DNA from: Exiguobacterium sp. AM39-5BH
Lineage (GTDB): Bacteria > Bacillota > Bacilli > Exiguobacteriales > Exiguobacteriaceae
Assembly: GCF_003467445.1 (NCBI RefSeq)
Contig: NZ_QSGS01000006.1
Span: forward strand, 146,784-210,783
DNA: 64,000 nt
Reading direction: 5' to 3'
Shown: one piece after another, positions 27,509-35,690 of the stretch
How positions within the stretch are numbered: the first letter of the stretch is position 1
How the letters are laid out: every line of letters starts with the position of its first letter
Position numbers and translations under genes: made by a program
The notes under the pieces: generated by a model
What the model was told of the DNA's origin: nothing
The model's input: the letters and a program-made list of their open reading frames with translations, nothing else
Databases searched by the model: none

Positions 27509-28770
27509 TTATTTTGCTTCCAACTCATCCCATGCGTCTTCGTCGACGGCAGGAAGATGTTTCTCTTCGAGTTTTGAGACGACGACCGCACAGGCTGCGT
27601 CCCCTGTAATATTGACTGTCGTCCGGAGCATATCGAGGATACGGTCGACACCGATAATCAAGGCAATCCCTTCGACCGGTAAGTTGACCGATTGCAAGAC
27701 GAGCGCGAGCATGACGAGACCGACCCCTGGTACGCCCGCCGTCCCGATTGAGGCGAGTACCGCTGTGATGACGACTGTCAATAGTTCTGTCATTGTCAAA
27801 TCGGCGTTAAACACTTGCGCAATGAAAATCGTCGCGACTCCTTGCATGATGGCCGTCCCGTCCATGTTGACCGTCGCACCGAGCGGTTGAACGAACGAAG
27901 AAATCGAGCGTGGCACGCCGAGTTTCGTTTGAGCCACTTCCATCGACACCGGAAGTGTCGCATTAGACGAAGACGTCGAGAACGCGAACGTCATCGCCTC
28001 ATAGAAGTTTTTAAAGAAGAAGATGGGATTCATTTTCCCTAGGATGGCCACGGCCCCCCCATAGATTAAAATTGAATGCAACGCCAATGTAAACACGACC
28101 GCAAACATGTACCATGCCATGGTTGAACAGCGGCCAATCCAATGCCACCGATGGCCGAGGCGATCAACGCGAACGCACCATAGGGCGCTAATTTCATGAC
28201 CAAATGAATCAAATACATCATAATGCGATCGCCTTGTTTAACGAAACGGCGCCATGTTCGCGCTTTTTCACCGAGCGCGATCATCGCGAAGCCAATGAGT
28301 GCCGCAAAGACGATGATTTGAAGCATATTCCCTTCTGCGAGCGCTTGGACCGGGTTCGTCGGAATCATGTTGACGAACGTACTGACGATATCAGAAGATT
28401 CTTCTGAACCAGAGGCATCGAATTCTAACCCTGTCGTTGGGAAATCTCCCCGTTCCCCTGGCTGGAAAATATATGCGACACCCATCGCCAAGACGATGGC
28501 AATTGCTGTCGTCGTCAAGAAAAACAGAATCGATTTCGTTCCGACGCGACCAAGTTCTTTCGGGTCCCCGAGACCCATGACACCAAGAATGATCGAGAAG
28601 AAGACGATCGGAACGACTAACATTTTAATCAAGTTTAAAAATATAGTTCCGACCGGCGAGAGGATATACGTGTTGGCCATATCGTAAATATTACCTGGTA
28701 ATGCGGCTAACCCTAAACCGACGGCTACCCCCAACAGTAGCCCAATCATAATTTTCTTAGTTTCACTCAT
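27509..28770 (-). pseudogene. Dicarboxylate/amino acid:cation symporter (DAACS), frameshifted
   Basis: The corrected product is about 420 residues, a trimeric-type Na+/H+-coupled glutamate or C4-dicarboxylate carrier (GltP/DctP family). Motifs are intact: AFSTSSSNATLPVSM (Ser-rich hairpin), NMDGTAIMQGVATIFIAQ and VGVDRILDMLRTTVNITGD (the NMDGT and second-hairpin regions). The frame breaks at about 28124, where one T is missing; adding it turns GLAAVQPWHG into GLAAVSTMAWYMF. Substrate choice between glutamate and dicarboxylates cannot be decided. A terminator follows, and the gene stands alone. Confidence 0.88.
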
Positions 28771-28895
28771 CGTGTCATCCTTTCTCTTTTACACAGTTAA
28801 TTAAATATAGCATAATGCTGAATATTCATACAATTACGCTAAAATCACAATATCGTAACAAATTTTTATTCCCAAATTTGGAAATATGAAAACAA

Positions 28896-28929
28896 AAAAG
28901 ATTGGAGACCAGAGCGGTCCAATCTTTTT
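28896..28929 (-). terminator. Terminator after ywhD
   Basis: Stem AAAAGATTGG/CCAATCTTTT overlaps the end of the ywhD-like gene region and has T-runs on both sides. Confidence 0.75.
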
Positions 28930-29431
28930 ACTCGGCACGAAGGCGCTCAAGCTCATTTTGTAGTTCAGTCGATTGTGCCCAGATTTCGGGACGATGTTCT
29001 TTCAAAAAGGCAGCGAGCACGTCTCGTGACGGTGCGTCCATCATGTCAATTAGAATGCGGCCCTTGAGCGACTTGTCCATTTGGTTGACGTGATAGGGCA
29101 ACAGCTTATAGCCGCGGCGTGCTTCGAGATCAATCGACATGTCACAAGCTGCGACACCACCATAATAGAACCCTTCTGGCTTTCGGCCGACTGTGACCCA
29201 GACGATCCAGTACGGTTTGCCGTTCGGTACCGCTTCTGGGTCGGTTAAAAACTTGATGCGTTTCTCAATCGCCGACTTGGCATGCATGGCTCCCATATCG
29301 ATGACCGCGGTCCCCGCCTCGACATCGATGATAACGGGAGACATATTGTTCAAACTGAGCGAACCGACTCCAAAACCACCATGGCCATCGGTCGAATCGT
29401 CAGCGACGATATTAAAATTAATCTCTTTCAT
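28928..29431 (-). CDS. ywhD: YwhD family protein
   Basis: The 167-residue product is a member of the YwhD family, conserved across Bacillales and of unknown biochemical role. Start MKEINFNIVADDSTDGHGGFGVG and internal VIDMGAMHAKSAIEKRIKF are typical. It has no signal peptide or membrane helix. The ATG at 29431 follows GGGAGGG. In B. subtilis ywhD lies beside ywhB (tautomerase), ywhE and speE/speB; the same set is scattered over 12 kb here. Confidence 0.88.
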   Translation of the reverse strand: MKEINFNIVADDSTDGHGGFGVGSLSLNNMSPVIIDVEAGTAVIDMGAMHAKSAIEKRIKFLTDPEAVPNGKPYWIVWVTVGRKPEGFYYGGVAACDMSIDLEARRGYKLLPYHVNQMDKSLKGRILIDMMDAPSRDVLAAFLKEHRPEIWAQSTELQNELERLRAE

Positions 29432-29488
29432 GGACTTCCCTCCCTCTCTACTGTACACAAAAACGAGGGAATGTGGCAATCTGGAGCG

Positions 29489-30541
29489 TCAGCACCATTC
29501 GATTCGAAACTTCGTACCGGGCCCAATCGCCTGGAGGAGCGGCCGGTCTGCCTCGATGATTCGACCCAGGACGTTGACCCGTTCGTCCGCCCATAAATCA
29601 TGTCTTGTGATTTGTAACTCGCCGGCGTAGCGCCCGTATTTCACATTATCGACCGTGATCGTTCCAAGCGGGCGCGGTCTCGCTTCCATCGGTTCGAGCA
29701 AACGGTCTCCCGGACGCCCATAGCCCCTCGATTCGACCGAACGGACGACGTCACGTGCCGGATCCATGCGATTCGTCTGGACGCGATAGAAGGCGGCCTC
29801 AATCGTCGTTTCCGCTGCGGCCCGAAGGACGAGTGTCTCGTCGGCATGTGAGGCGAACTGTTCAATCGTCTCATCGGTGAGTCCCGGATCGCCAATCAAG
29901 ATGCGGTCGATCGAATCAACGAGGTCCATATAGCAGGCAAACGTCGATAACGAGCGATGGTCCTCGAGCGTCGGCAGGCGTTCGAACAGCGGTCCACGCA
30001 GTGTCCCGTCCCCAGGAATGAACGCCTGGACGCCCAACCCTTGTTGCTTCAGCCATTCGTTTTTGGCATCGAACCAGTCTCTGTCAAGTCCCGTCTCCGG
30101 ACGCGGATAGAAATTGTGCCACGCCTCGACGTTGTCCGTCACGAGGCCGTGTTGCTTCATCCCTATGAGTTCCGCTTCAGACAGCGTGCTCGCGTTCAAG
30201 GCGACCTTCATCCGCATTGACAACTCGGCGACTTGTTTCGGCGTCACGCCGTAATCGACGCGCAGACCCGTCACACCCCAGTCAACGAGCGTATGGGCAT
30301 CGTCCCACGTCTTTCCGAGTGCGGCCAGCGACGTCGGTGCGATATCCGCAAACAGTTCCATGTCGAGTTCTCGTGCGAGCGTGCCGAGGTCACGAAGCCG
30401 TTCCGTGTATACCGACGTGTCGTCCTCGGGGATATGTAGTGACGTGAACATTGAGGTGAAACCAATCTCGCGCATGCGTCCGGCCCATGTCTTGAACTGT
30501 GGTGTGAGCGGTTCACTCAAATAAACCGATAATCCTTTCAT
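29489..30541 (-). CDS. mupG: MupG family 6-phospho-N-acetylmuramidase (DUF871)
   Basis: The 350-residue product matches the DUF871 family, of which MupG of Staphylococcus aureus is the characterised member. MupG cleaves MurNAc-6-phosphate-GlcNAc disaccharide in the cytoplasm. A TIM-barrel N-terminal part (LSVYLSEP, MFTSLHIPEDD, LRVDYGVTPKQ) is followed by a beta domain (GYGRPGDRLLEPMEARPRPLGTI). It is downstream of murP and murQ, so disaccharide taken up by MurP would be split here into GlcNAc and MurNAc-6P. A weak hairpin at 30569 may reduce its expression relative to murP. Confidence 0.9.
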   Translation of the reverse strand: MKGLSVYLSEPLTPQFKTWAGRMREIGFTSMFTSLHIPEDDTSVYTERLRDLGTLARELDMELFADIAPTSLAALGKTWDDAHTLVDWGVTGLRVDYGVTPKQVAELSMRMKVALNASTLSEAELIGMKQHGLVTDNVEAWHNFYPRPETGLDRDWFDAKNEWLKQQGLGVQAFIPGDGTLRGPLFERLPTLEDHRSLSTFACYMDLVDSIDRILIGDPGLTDETIEQFASHADETLVLRAAAETTIEAAFYRVQTNRMDPARDVVRSVESRGYGRPGDRLLEPMEARPRPLGTITVDNVKYGRYAGELQITRHDLWADERVNVLGRIIEADRPLLQAIGPGTKFRIEWC

Positions 30542-30568
30542 CAGAAAACCCTCCTCATCAAATGAAAA

Positions 30569-30588
30569 GGCGACTCCAAAGAGCCACC
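30569..30588 (-). terminator. Partial terminator between murP and mupG
   Basis: An eight-pair stem with two G-T pairs (GGTGGCTC/GAGTCGCC, minus strand) and a four-base loop precedes TTTTC. It lies in the 54-bp gap between two operon genes and probably attenuates rather than stops. Confidence 0.5.
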
Positions 30589-30595
30589 TCGGTTG

Positions 30596-31969
30596 TTAAA
30601 TCCCGTCTGCCATTTCTTCTTTGAAACCGAAGAAATACGTGAAGATGAAGCCAGCCGTATACGAAATGACAAGACCTGCAATATACGTCAAGTACATGCC
30701 GTTGTCGATGAGCGGCGTGAGCGAGAGACCAGAGACCCCAATCCCGAGTGCTGCCGTCTTCATCGTCGCTTGGAATGCACCGCCGACCGCGGCTCCCATA
30801 CAAGCCGTCAAGAACGGACGTCCGAGCGGAAGCGTGACCCCGTAAAGGAGCGGCTCACCGATTCCTAGGAATCCAACCGGAATCGCCCCTTTGATAATAT
30901 TACGGAGACGTTGGTTGCGCGTCTTCACAAAAATCGCGAGCGCGGCCCCGACTTGTCCGGCACCAGCCATCGCGAGAATCGGCAAGAGCGCCGTGTTCCC
31001 GACCGTATTTAAGAGTTCCAAGTGAATCGGTGTGAGTCCGTGGTGCAACCCGACCATGACGAGCGGTAAGAAGAAGCCAGCCAGTACAGCCCCGGCAAGC
31101 GGTCCACCGACTTCAAGAACGGCATTAAGTCCTTGCATGATCCCGTCTGACAAGATGCCTGCGACCGGCATGATCGCATAGAGAGCTGTGAAGCCGACGA
31201 CAAGGACCGTAAGAAGCGGTGTGAAGATGATATCGACTGCCGTCGGCATGAAACGGCGCACATGTTTTTCGATGTATGTCATGAGCCAAGCCGCAAAAAT
31301 GACCCCGAACAACCCACCCCGCCCGACGACGAGCGGTTCCCCATAAATGGTGATGTCCGCGAGCACCGGGTTGAAGAGAACCCCCCCAGCGATGGCACCG
31401 AGCACTGGCGTACCGCCGAACTCTTTCGCCGTGTTCCAACCGACGAGGATGGCGAGATAGGCGAAAACGGTGCTACCGAGCAATAAGAGGATTTGCATCC
31501 ACGTCTCGGTCGGATCGACCCCGGCGTTCTTCGCGAAGTTGGCCCCCCCGTTAATGATACCTGAAGCGACAAGTCCTGGAATGAGCGGAATGAAGATATT
31601 CCCTAAACGGCGTAAGAAGCGCTTGAACGGCGACTTTTGCTTGTCTTTCACTTTTTGACGTTCGATGGCCGCCCGTTCGTCCGGCGTCAAGTTCGCATCG
31701 ACCGATTCTTCCCCGATCGCGAGCCCTGTCTCACGGCTGAGATGATCTGCCACGCGGTTGACGGTCCCCGGTCCAACGACGATTTGCAACGTCTCGTCAT
31801 CGATGACACCCATGACACCATCGATTTGTTTCAATGCGGCGAGATCCGCTTTGGTCGGATCTTTGAGCGCCAAACGTACACGTGTCATACAGTGCGCGAG
31901 TTGACGAATGTTGTCTTTCCCCCCGACATGCTCTAATATCGCATGCGCCAGAACTTCTTCTTTCTTCAT
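30596..31969 (-). CDS. murP: PTS EIIBC component, MurNAc-type
   Basis: The 457-residue product has an EIIB domain (about 1-90, phosphorylatable Cys in LAHCMTRVRL) and a glucose-superfamily EIIC domain with about ten membrane helices. The GIGEPLLYGVTLPL motif is in its C-terminal part. It lacks an EIIA domain, as MurP does, and would borrow EIIA-Glc. Position between murQ and mupG supports MurNAc or MurNAc-GlcNAc as substrate. The start is 12 nt from the murQ stop. Confidence 0.9.
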   Translation of the reverse strand: MKKEEVLAHAILEHVGGKDNIRQLAHCMTRVRLALKDPTKADLAALKQIDGVMGVIDDETLQIVVGPGTVNRVADHLSRETGLAIGEESVDANLTPDERAAIERQKVKDKQKSPFKRFLRRLGNIFIPLIPGLVASGIINGGANFAKNAGVDPTETWMQILLLLGSTVFAYLAILVGWNTAKEFGGTPVLGAIAGGVLFNPVLADITIYGEPLVVGRGGLFGVIFAAWLMTYIEKHVRRFMPTAVDIIFTPLLTVLVVGFTALYAIMPVAGILSDGIMQGLNAVLEVGGPLAGAVLAGFFLPLVMVGLHHGLTPIHLELLNTVGNTALLPILAMAGAGQVGAALAIFVKTRNQRLRNIIKGAIPVGFLGIGEPLLYGVTLPLGRPFLTACMGAAVGGAFQATMKTAALGIGVSGLSLTPLIDNGMYLTYIAGLVISYTAGFIFTYFFGFKEEMADGI

Positions 31970-31981
31970 CTCGAATCCCCC

Positions 31982-32866
31982 TTATAGTGCGTCACGGACG
32001 AATCCGTTCGCACGCTCTAATCGCTCGACTGCCTCCGCATGCGGGACATCGGCTAAAATCATGACGATCGCCGTCTTGACGTGCCCACCGGATGAATCAA
32101 AATAACGCGCGGCCGTCTGTTCGTCGACCCCTGTCGCTTCCGCAATCATCCGTTTGGCCCGCACTTCCAACTTCTCGTTCGTCGGCTGCACGTCGACCAT
32201 CAGGTTTTGATACACTTTCCCTACTCCAATCATCGACGCCGTCGAAATCATGTTGAGGACGAGTTTTTGGGCCGTCCCTGCTTTCAAACGGGTCGAACCG
32301 GTCAACACTTCCGGTCCCGTCTCGACCTCGATTTTATACTCGGCGTGGTCGCTGATTTTTGATCCTTTGTTACATGATAACGCAGCTGTCGTCGCCCCGA
32401 CTTCACGGGCGTAATCGAGCCCGCCGATGACGTATGGTGTGCGCCCGCTCGCAGCGATCCCGATGACGGTGTCTTTCTCACTCAAGTGAAGCGCTTTCAA
32501 ATCATTGACTGCCAAACCCTTGCTGTCCTCTGCTCCCTCGACGGCTTTGATGAGCGCCCGCTCGCCCCCGGCAATCAATCCGACGACCATGTCCGGTGAC
32601 ACACCGAACGTCGGCACACATTCCGCCGCGTCCAATATACCGAGCCGTCCGCTCGTGCCTGCGCCGATATAGATCAAGCGCCCGCCTTGTTTGAAGGATG
32701 CGATGGCACGTTTCGTCACTTCGGCAATGACCGATAGCTCTTCTTTAATGACATGTGGGACCGATTGATCTTCTTCGTTCATAACTGCGAGGAGCTCCTC
32801 GACCGCCATTTCATCCAAGTGCGTCGTACGTTCATTTCGTTTTTCAGTAGCCAGTTTGTCTAACAT
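31982..32866 (-). CDS. murQ: N-acetylmuramic acid 6-phosphate etherase
   Basis: The 294-residue SIS-domain lyase removes D-lactate from MurNAc-6P to give GlcNAc-6P. Diagnostic motifs are YIGAGTSGRLGILDAAECVPTF and GIAASGRTPYVIGGL. The TSGRLG loop and the Glu in DAAEC are the known active site. The start is set at the ATG at 32866 (MLDKLATEKRNERT), which has AAAGG 9 nt upstream; an ATG at 32875 would leave no spacing. It is the first gene of murQ-murP-mupG with a clear sigma-A promoter ahead. Confidence 0.95.
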   Translation of the reverse strand: MLDKLATEKRNERTTHLDEMAVEELLAVMNEEDQSVPHVIKEELSVIAEVTKRAIASFKQGGRLIYIGAGTSGRLGILDAAECVPTFGVSPDMVVGLIAGGERALIKAVEGAEDSKGLAVNDLKALHLSEKDTVIGIAASGRTPYVIGGLDYAREVGATTAALSCNKGSKISDHAEYKIEVETGPEVLTGSTRLKAGTAQKLVLNMISTASMIGVGKVYQNLMVDVQPTNEKLEVRAKRMIAEATGVDEQTAARYFDSSGGHVKTAIVMILADVPHAEAVERLERANGFVRDAL

Positions 32867-32895
32867 CGCCACCATCCTTTCTTCTCTCTCATTTT

Positions 32896-32923
32896 ATTGT
32901 ACTAAGTTGAAATTAAAAGTCAA
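32896..32923 (-). promoter_or_regulatory. murQ promoter with possible MurR operator
   Basis: On the minus strand a -35 TTGACT (32918-32923) and a -10 TACAAT (32896-32901) are 16 bp apart. Imperfect inverted arms AAGTTTGA/TTCAACTT overlap the -35 and spacer and could be the RpiR-type operator of the murR product. Confidence 0.65.
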
Positions 32924-33001
32924 ACTTATTTAAAAAAATAAGGAAATAAAATTTCATTACAGGTCAAGCGTATATATATAGCTTCGTATACGTGTATACA
33001 T

Positions 33002-33493
33002 CTATAGAAAAACGCTCGGCCCTATCGGACCGAGCGCTTTAGTCGATGATTTTTTCAATACGTGGACGTGTTCGCCCCGTGCCGTGATTGAATCTTTTTC
33101 ATATACATAGCCTTGCCGTTCCCAAAAGCAATAGGCCCGTTCGTTGTCCGGTAGGACCCCAAGGCGGAACACGGTCTGGAACGGGCGCATATATGCGTGT
33201 TCAAGCTGTTCATACAACCGCGTCGCGATTCCAGTGCCGTGCAACCGTTCATCGACGACGAACAGACCGAGCCAAAGCGAGCCGTCGATTGGATGCCGCT
33301 TCAACAAGTCGGCGACGGCGATGATGTCTCTTTCCTCAAAGACGAGGCTGACGGTTTCCTTCGTCTTAAAATCGGCCACGTTTTCGTCGCAGAACGCTTC
33401 CGGCGTCTGTCCGTTCAGCACCGCGAATGACTGTTGTTTCAACAGAAACGCCTCCACCTTGTCGCGCCACGTCGCGTCATAAACGTGAATCAT
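33002..33493 (-). CDS. GNAT-family N-acetyltransferase
   Basis: The 163-residue product has a GNAT core, with WLGLFVVDERLHGTGIATRLYEQL as acetyl-CoA motif A and FRLGVLPDNERAYCFWERQGY as motif B. It sits between murR and murQ. Its start overlaps the murR stop by 4 nt, and a link to amino-sugar metabolism is possible but unproven. The last 11 residues are encoded by the terminator hairpin itself. One extra A in the AAAAAA run at about 33052 would end the protein at KKIID, just before the hairpin, so the 3' end may carry another one-base error. Confidence 0.8.
   Translation of the reverse strand: MIHVYDATWRDKVEAFLLKQQSFAVLNGQTPEAFCDENVADFKTKETVSLVFEERDIIAVADLLKRHPIDGSLWLGLFVVDERLHGTGIATRLYEQLEHAYMRPFQTVFRLGVLPDNERAYCFWERQGYVYEKDSITARGEHVHVLKKSSTKALGPIGPSVFL
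33005..33036 (-). terminator. Terminator after the GNAT gene
   Basis: Stem CGCTCGG/CCGAGCG (33013-33036) is followed by TTTTT on the minus strand. It overlaps the annotated end of the gene and separates murR-GNAT from murQ. Confidence 0.75.
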
Positions 33494-34338
33494 CGGCGTA
33501 GTTTCACCATTTCGTCACGTGCTTCAGCGTAGCGATCAATCAATCCCTCGCCTTTCCGGTGCAACAGCCCCATGTAAAGCGTGTCAATGATGGTCAATTG
33601 TGTCATCCTCGACGCGATGCTCGCGATTCGGTAATCACGTTCCACACTCGGTGTACAAAGACGGACGTCTGTCTCTCGATAGAGTGGGGATTTATCGAGG
33701 TCCGTGATGGCGACGACCGGCACCCCTTTCTTCTTGGCAAAGCGGACGAGTTCGAGCACGTCTTTCGTCCGTCCCGACGTGCTGATGGCGACGAAGACGT
33801 CGGTCGGCCCGAGATGCGGGATGAGCGACAACATGTAATGGAAATCTTGTGATGTCTGGGCCGCATAGCCGAGCTTTGTGAATTTGTATTGTGCGTCATA
33901 CGCTGCCGTCGACGACCCGCCGACCCCATAAAACACGATTCGGTTCGCCCGGGCGAACGTATCGATTGCGTGTTCGAGCTCCCGCTTATCCATCGCCTCG
34001 GCACACGCCTCGATGGCGGTCTTGTTGACATGGATGACTTTTTGGAACGAATCGTACGGTGTGTCTTTTTGTTGCAGCACGTTAAAGTCAGTGAGCGTCG
34101 TCTCTGTAATCGCCAAATCTTTGACGAGGGCGAGTTTGAACGATTTAAAACTGTCAATCCCGACGACACGCGCGAACCGGACGATGCTCGCTTCCGACAC
34201 GTCTGTCTTTTGGGCGAGTTCTTTCGTCGTCATATTCGGAACGAGCGTCGAGTGGGTCAAAATATAATCCGCTATTTTCTTTTCCACGGATGTCATCTCA
34301 CTTTTTGTGAGCTCGATTTTTTTGAGTAAGGATTCCAT
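33490..34338 (-). CDS. murR: MurR/RpiR-family transcriptional regulator
   Basis: The 282-residue product has an N-terminal RpiR helix-turn-helix domain (about 1-77, TTKELAQKTDVSEASIVRFARVVG) and a C-terminal SIS sugar-phosphate-binding domain (about 110-260, FYGVGGSSTAAYDAQYKF and VAISTSGRTKDVLEL). MurR-type regulators sense MurNAc-6P. Its position upstream of murQ-murP-mupG on the same strand makes it the likely controller of that operon and perhaps of nagZ. Confidence 0.88.
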   Translation of the reverse strand: MESLLKKIELTKSEMTSVEKKIADYILTHSTLVPNMTTKELAQKTDVSEASIVRFARVVGIDSFKSFKLALVKDLAITETTLTDFNVLQQKDTPYDSFQKVIHVNKTAIEACAEAMDKRELEHAIDTFARANRIVFYGVGGSSTAAYDAQYKFTKLGYAAQTSQDFHYMLSLIPHLGPTDVFVAISTSGRTKDVLELVRFAKKKGVPVVAITDLDKSPLYRETDVRLCTPSVERDYRIASIASRMTQLTIIDTLYMGLLHRKGEGLIDRYAEARDEMVKLRR

Positions 34339-34410
34339 CGGGTCATCCCCTTCCTACTTCTAGTTTCTGTTTCCATGATAGCGGATTCTTTCTGCACAAG
34401 CCAACTTGGA

Positions 34411-34439
34411 TATGAAAAGGTCAAGCCGAAGCTTGACCT
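34411..34439 (-). terminator. Terminator after the YpfJ-type peptidase gene
   Basis: Perfect stem AGGTCAAG/CTTGACCT (34418-34439) followed by TTTTCAT on the minus strand, 2 bp from the stop codon. Confidence 0.8.
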
Positions 34440-34441
34440 CG

Positions 34442-35296
34442 TTATAAGTTTTTAGCGTTGAACGTGTCGCCGCCTTGAATCGTCCCGTTTTGGAACCCTT
34501 TATCGAACCAACGTTTTCGTTGCTCAGACGTCCCATGGGTGAACGAGTCTGGCGTCACATAACCACGAGCCTGTTTTTGAAGTGTGTCATCCCCGATTTG
34601 GTGCGCCGCATTCATCGCCTCTTCGACGTCGCCAGCCTCGAGGTAGCCCATGCCTTGGGCGTGGTGGGCCCAAACTCCCGCATAGTAATCAGCCTGGAGT
34701 TCGAAGCGGACCAAATACTTGTTAAACTCGGTCTCACTCATTTCATTTCGAAGCGGCATAATCTTATCTGACGTACCGAGTAGCGTCTGGACATGATGGC
34801 CGACTTCATGGGCAACGACATATGCCATCGCAAAATCTCCTGGAGCATTGAAGCGCTGACTGAGCTCGTCATAAAAACTTAAATCAATGTATAGCTTTTG
34901 GTCACCTGGACAGTAAAAGGGTCCGACCGCCGACCCCGCGATCCCGCACGCCGATTGGACTTGATCTTTGTACAGAACGAGTGTCGGTTCTCGATACGTC
35001 AGACCGTTTTCTGCAAACAAATCGGTCCATACTTCCTCGGTATCACGAAGTACAACGGATACGAAATCCGCCATTTCTTCTTCACGTGCCGACCCTTCGT
35101 ATGTTCCGACCGATTGCGGTTCCCCGATTCCGATATTATTGACGATGTCTGCCGGACTGCCTCCATTAAGCAATGTGAAGACGATCACTAGAATGAGACC
35201 GAAGCCCCCACCGACTCCTGCGATGCCTTTTCCTCCAACACGTTGCCCTCGTCGATCTTCGACGTTTCGACTTGCTTGTCTACCCTTCCATTTCAT
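34442..35296 (-). CDS. ypfJ: Neutral zinc metallopeptidase, YpfJ/KPN_02809 family
   Basis: The 284-residue membrane-anchored protein has a basic N-terminus, one helix (about 25-45, GLILVIVFTLLNGG) and an extracytoplasmic domain. The zinc motif HEVGHH lies in AYVVAHEVGHHVQTLLG (about residue 170), followed by RFELQADYYAGVWAHHA, which supplies the third ligand. The family is widespread and of unknown substrate. The ATG at 35296 has GGAGG 9 nt upstream; an in-frame extension to 35401 is rejected. The single-gene unit is closed by a terminator. Confidence 0.85.
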   Translation of the reverse strand: MKWKGRQASRNVEDRRGQRVGGKGIAGVGGGFGLILVIVFTLLNGGSPADIVNNIGIGEPQSVGTYEGSAREEEMADFVSVVLRDTEEVWTDLFAENGLTYREPTLVLYKDQVQSACGIAGSAVGPFYCPGDQKLYIDLSFYDELSQRFNAPGDFAMAYVVAHEVGHHVQTLLGTSDKIMPLRNEMSETEFNKYLVRFELQADYYAGVWAHHAQGMGYLEAGDVEEAMNAAHQIGDDTLQKQARGYVTPDSFTHGTSEQRKRWFDKGFQNGTIQGGDTFNAKNL

Positions 35297-35461
35297 CCGT
35301 CTGTTCCTCCTACAACTAGTCTGTCCTTGTTTCATACCCCGTTTTTGGTCGTTTCGCACCTGTATTTTTAAACCGTGCCTCGCACTCAATCGATTTTCCA
35401 CTTTCCACCTGACGCCCCTTTCACTAGAATGAAAGGGAACGACACTAAAGGAGGAACCTGT

Positions 35462-35650
35462 ATGCCATACGTAACTGTCAAGATGCTACCAGGCCGCACG
35501 GTCGAACAAAAACGCGCGTTGATCGAGAAAGTGACGGACGCCGTCTCCGAGACGACGAACGCCCCGAAAGAGAACATCACCGTCTTCATCGAAGAGATGG
35601 ACGCGACGCACTACGGCCAAGCCGGCGTCATGCACGCGGACAAGAAGTAA
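35462..35650 (+). CDS. ywhB: 4-oxalocrotonate tautomerase family protein
   Basis: The 62-residue enzyme is of 4-oxalocrotonate tautomerase size. After removal of Met the catalytic Pro1 is exposed (MPYVTVKMLPGRT); Arg at position 12 and 4-OT helix residues are present, and IEEMDATHYGQAGV matches the Bacillus YwhB type. It isomerises unsaturated 2-keto acids in vitro; the physiological substrate in Bacillus is unclear. GGAGG precedes the ATG by 7 nt. In B. subtilis it lies close to ywhD. Confidence 0.9.
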   Translation: MPYVTVKMLPGRTVEQKRALIEKVTDAVSETTNAPKENITVFIEEMDATHYGQAGVMHADKK

Positions 35651-35655
35651 CTGAC

Positions 35656-35690
35656 ACGACCGCCCTTCCAACTTGGAGGGCGGTCGTTGT
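35656..35690. terminator. Convergent terminator (ywhB / Na-Pi cotransporter)
   Basis: Stem ACGACCGCCC/GGGCGGTCGT around a CTTCCAACTTGGA loop region, followed by TGTTT on the plus strand. Confidence 0.75.
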
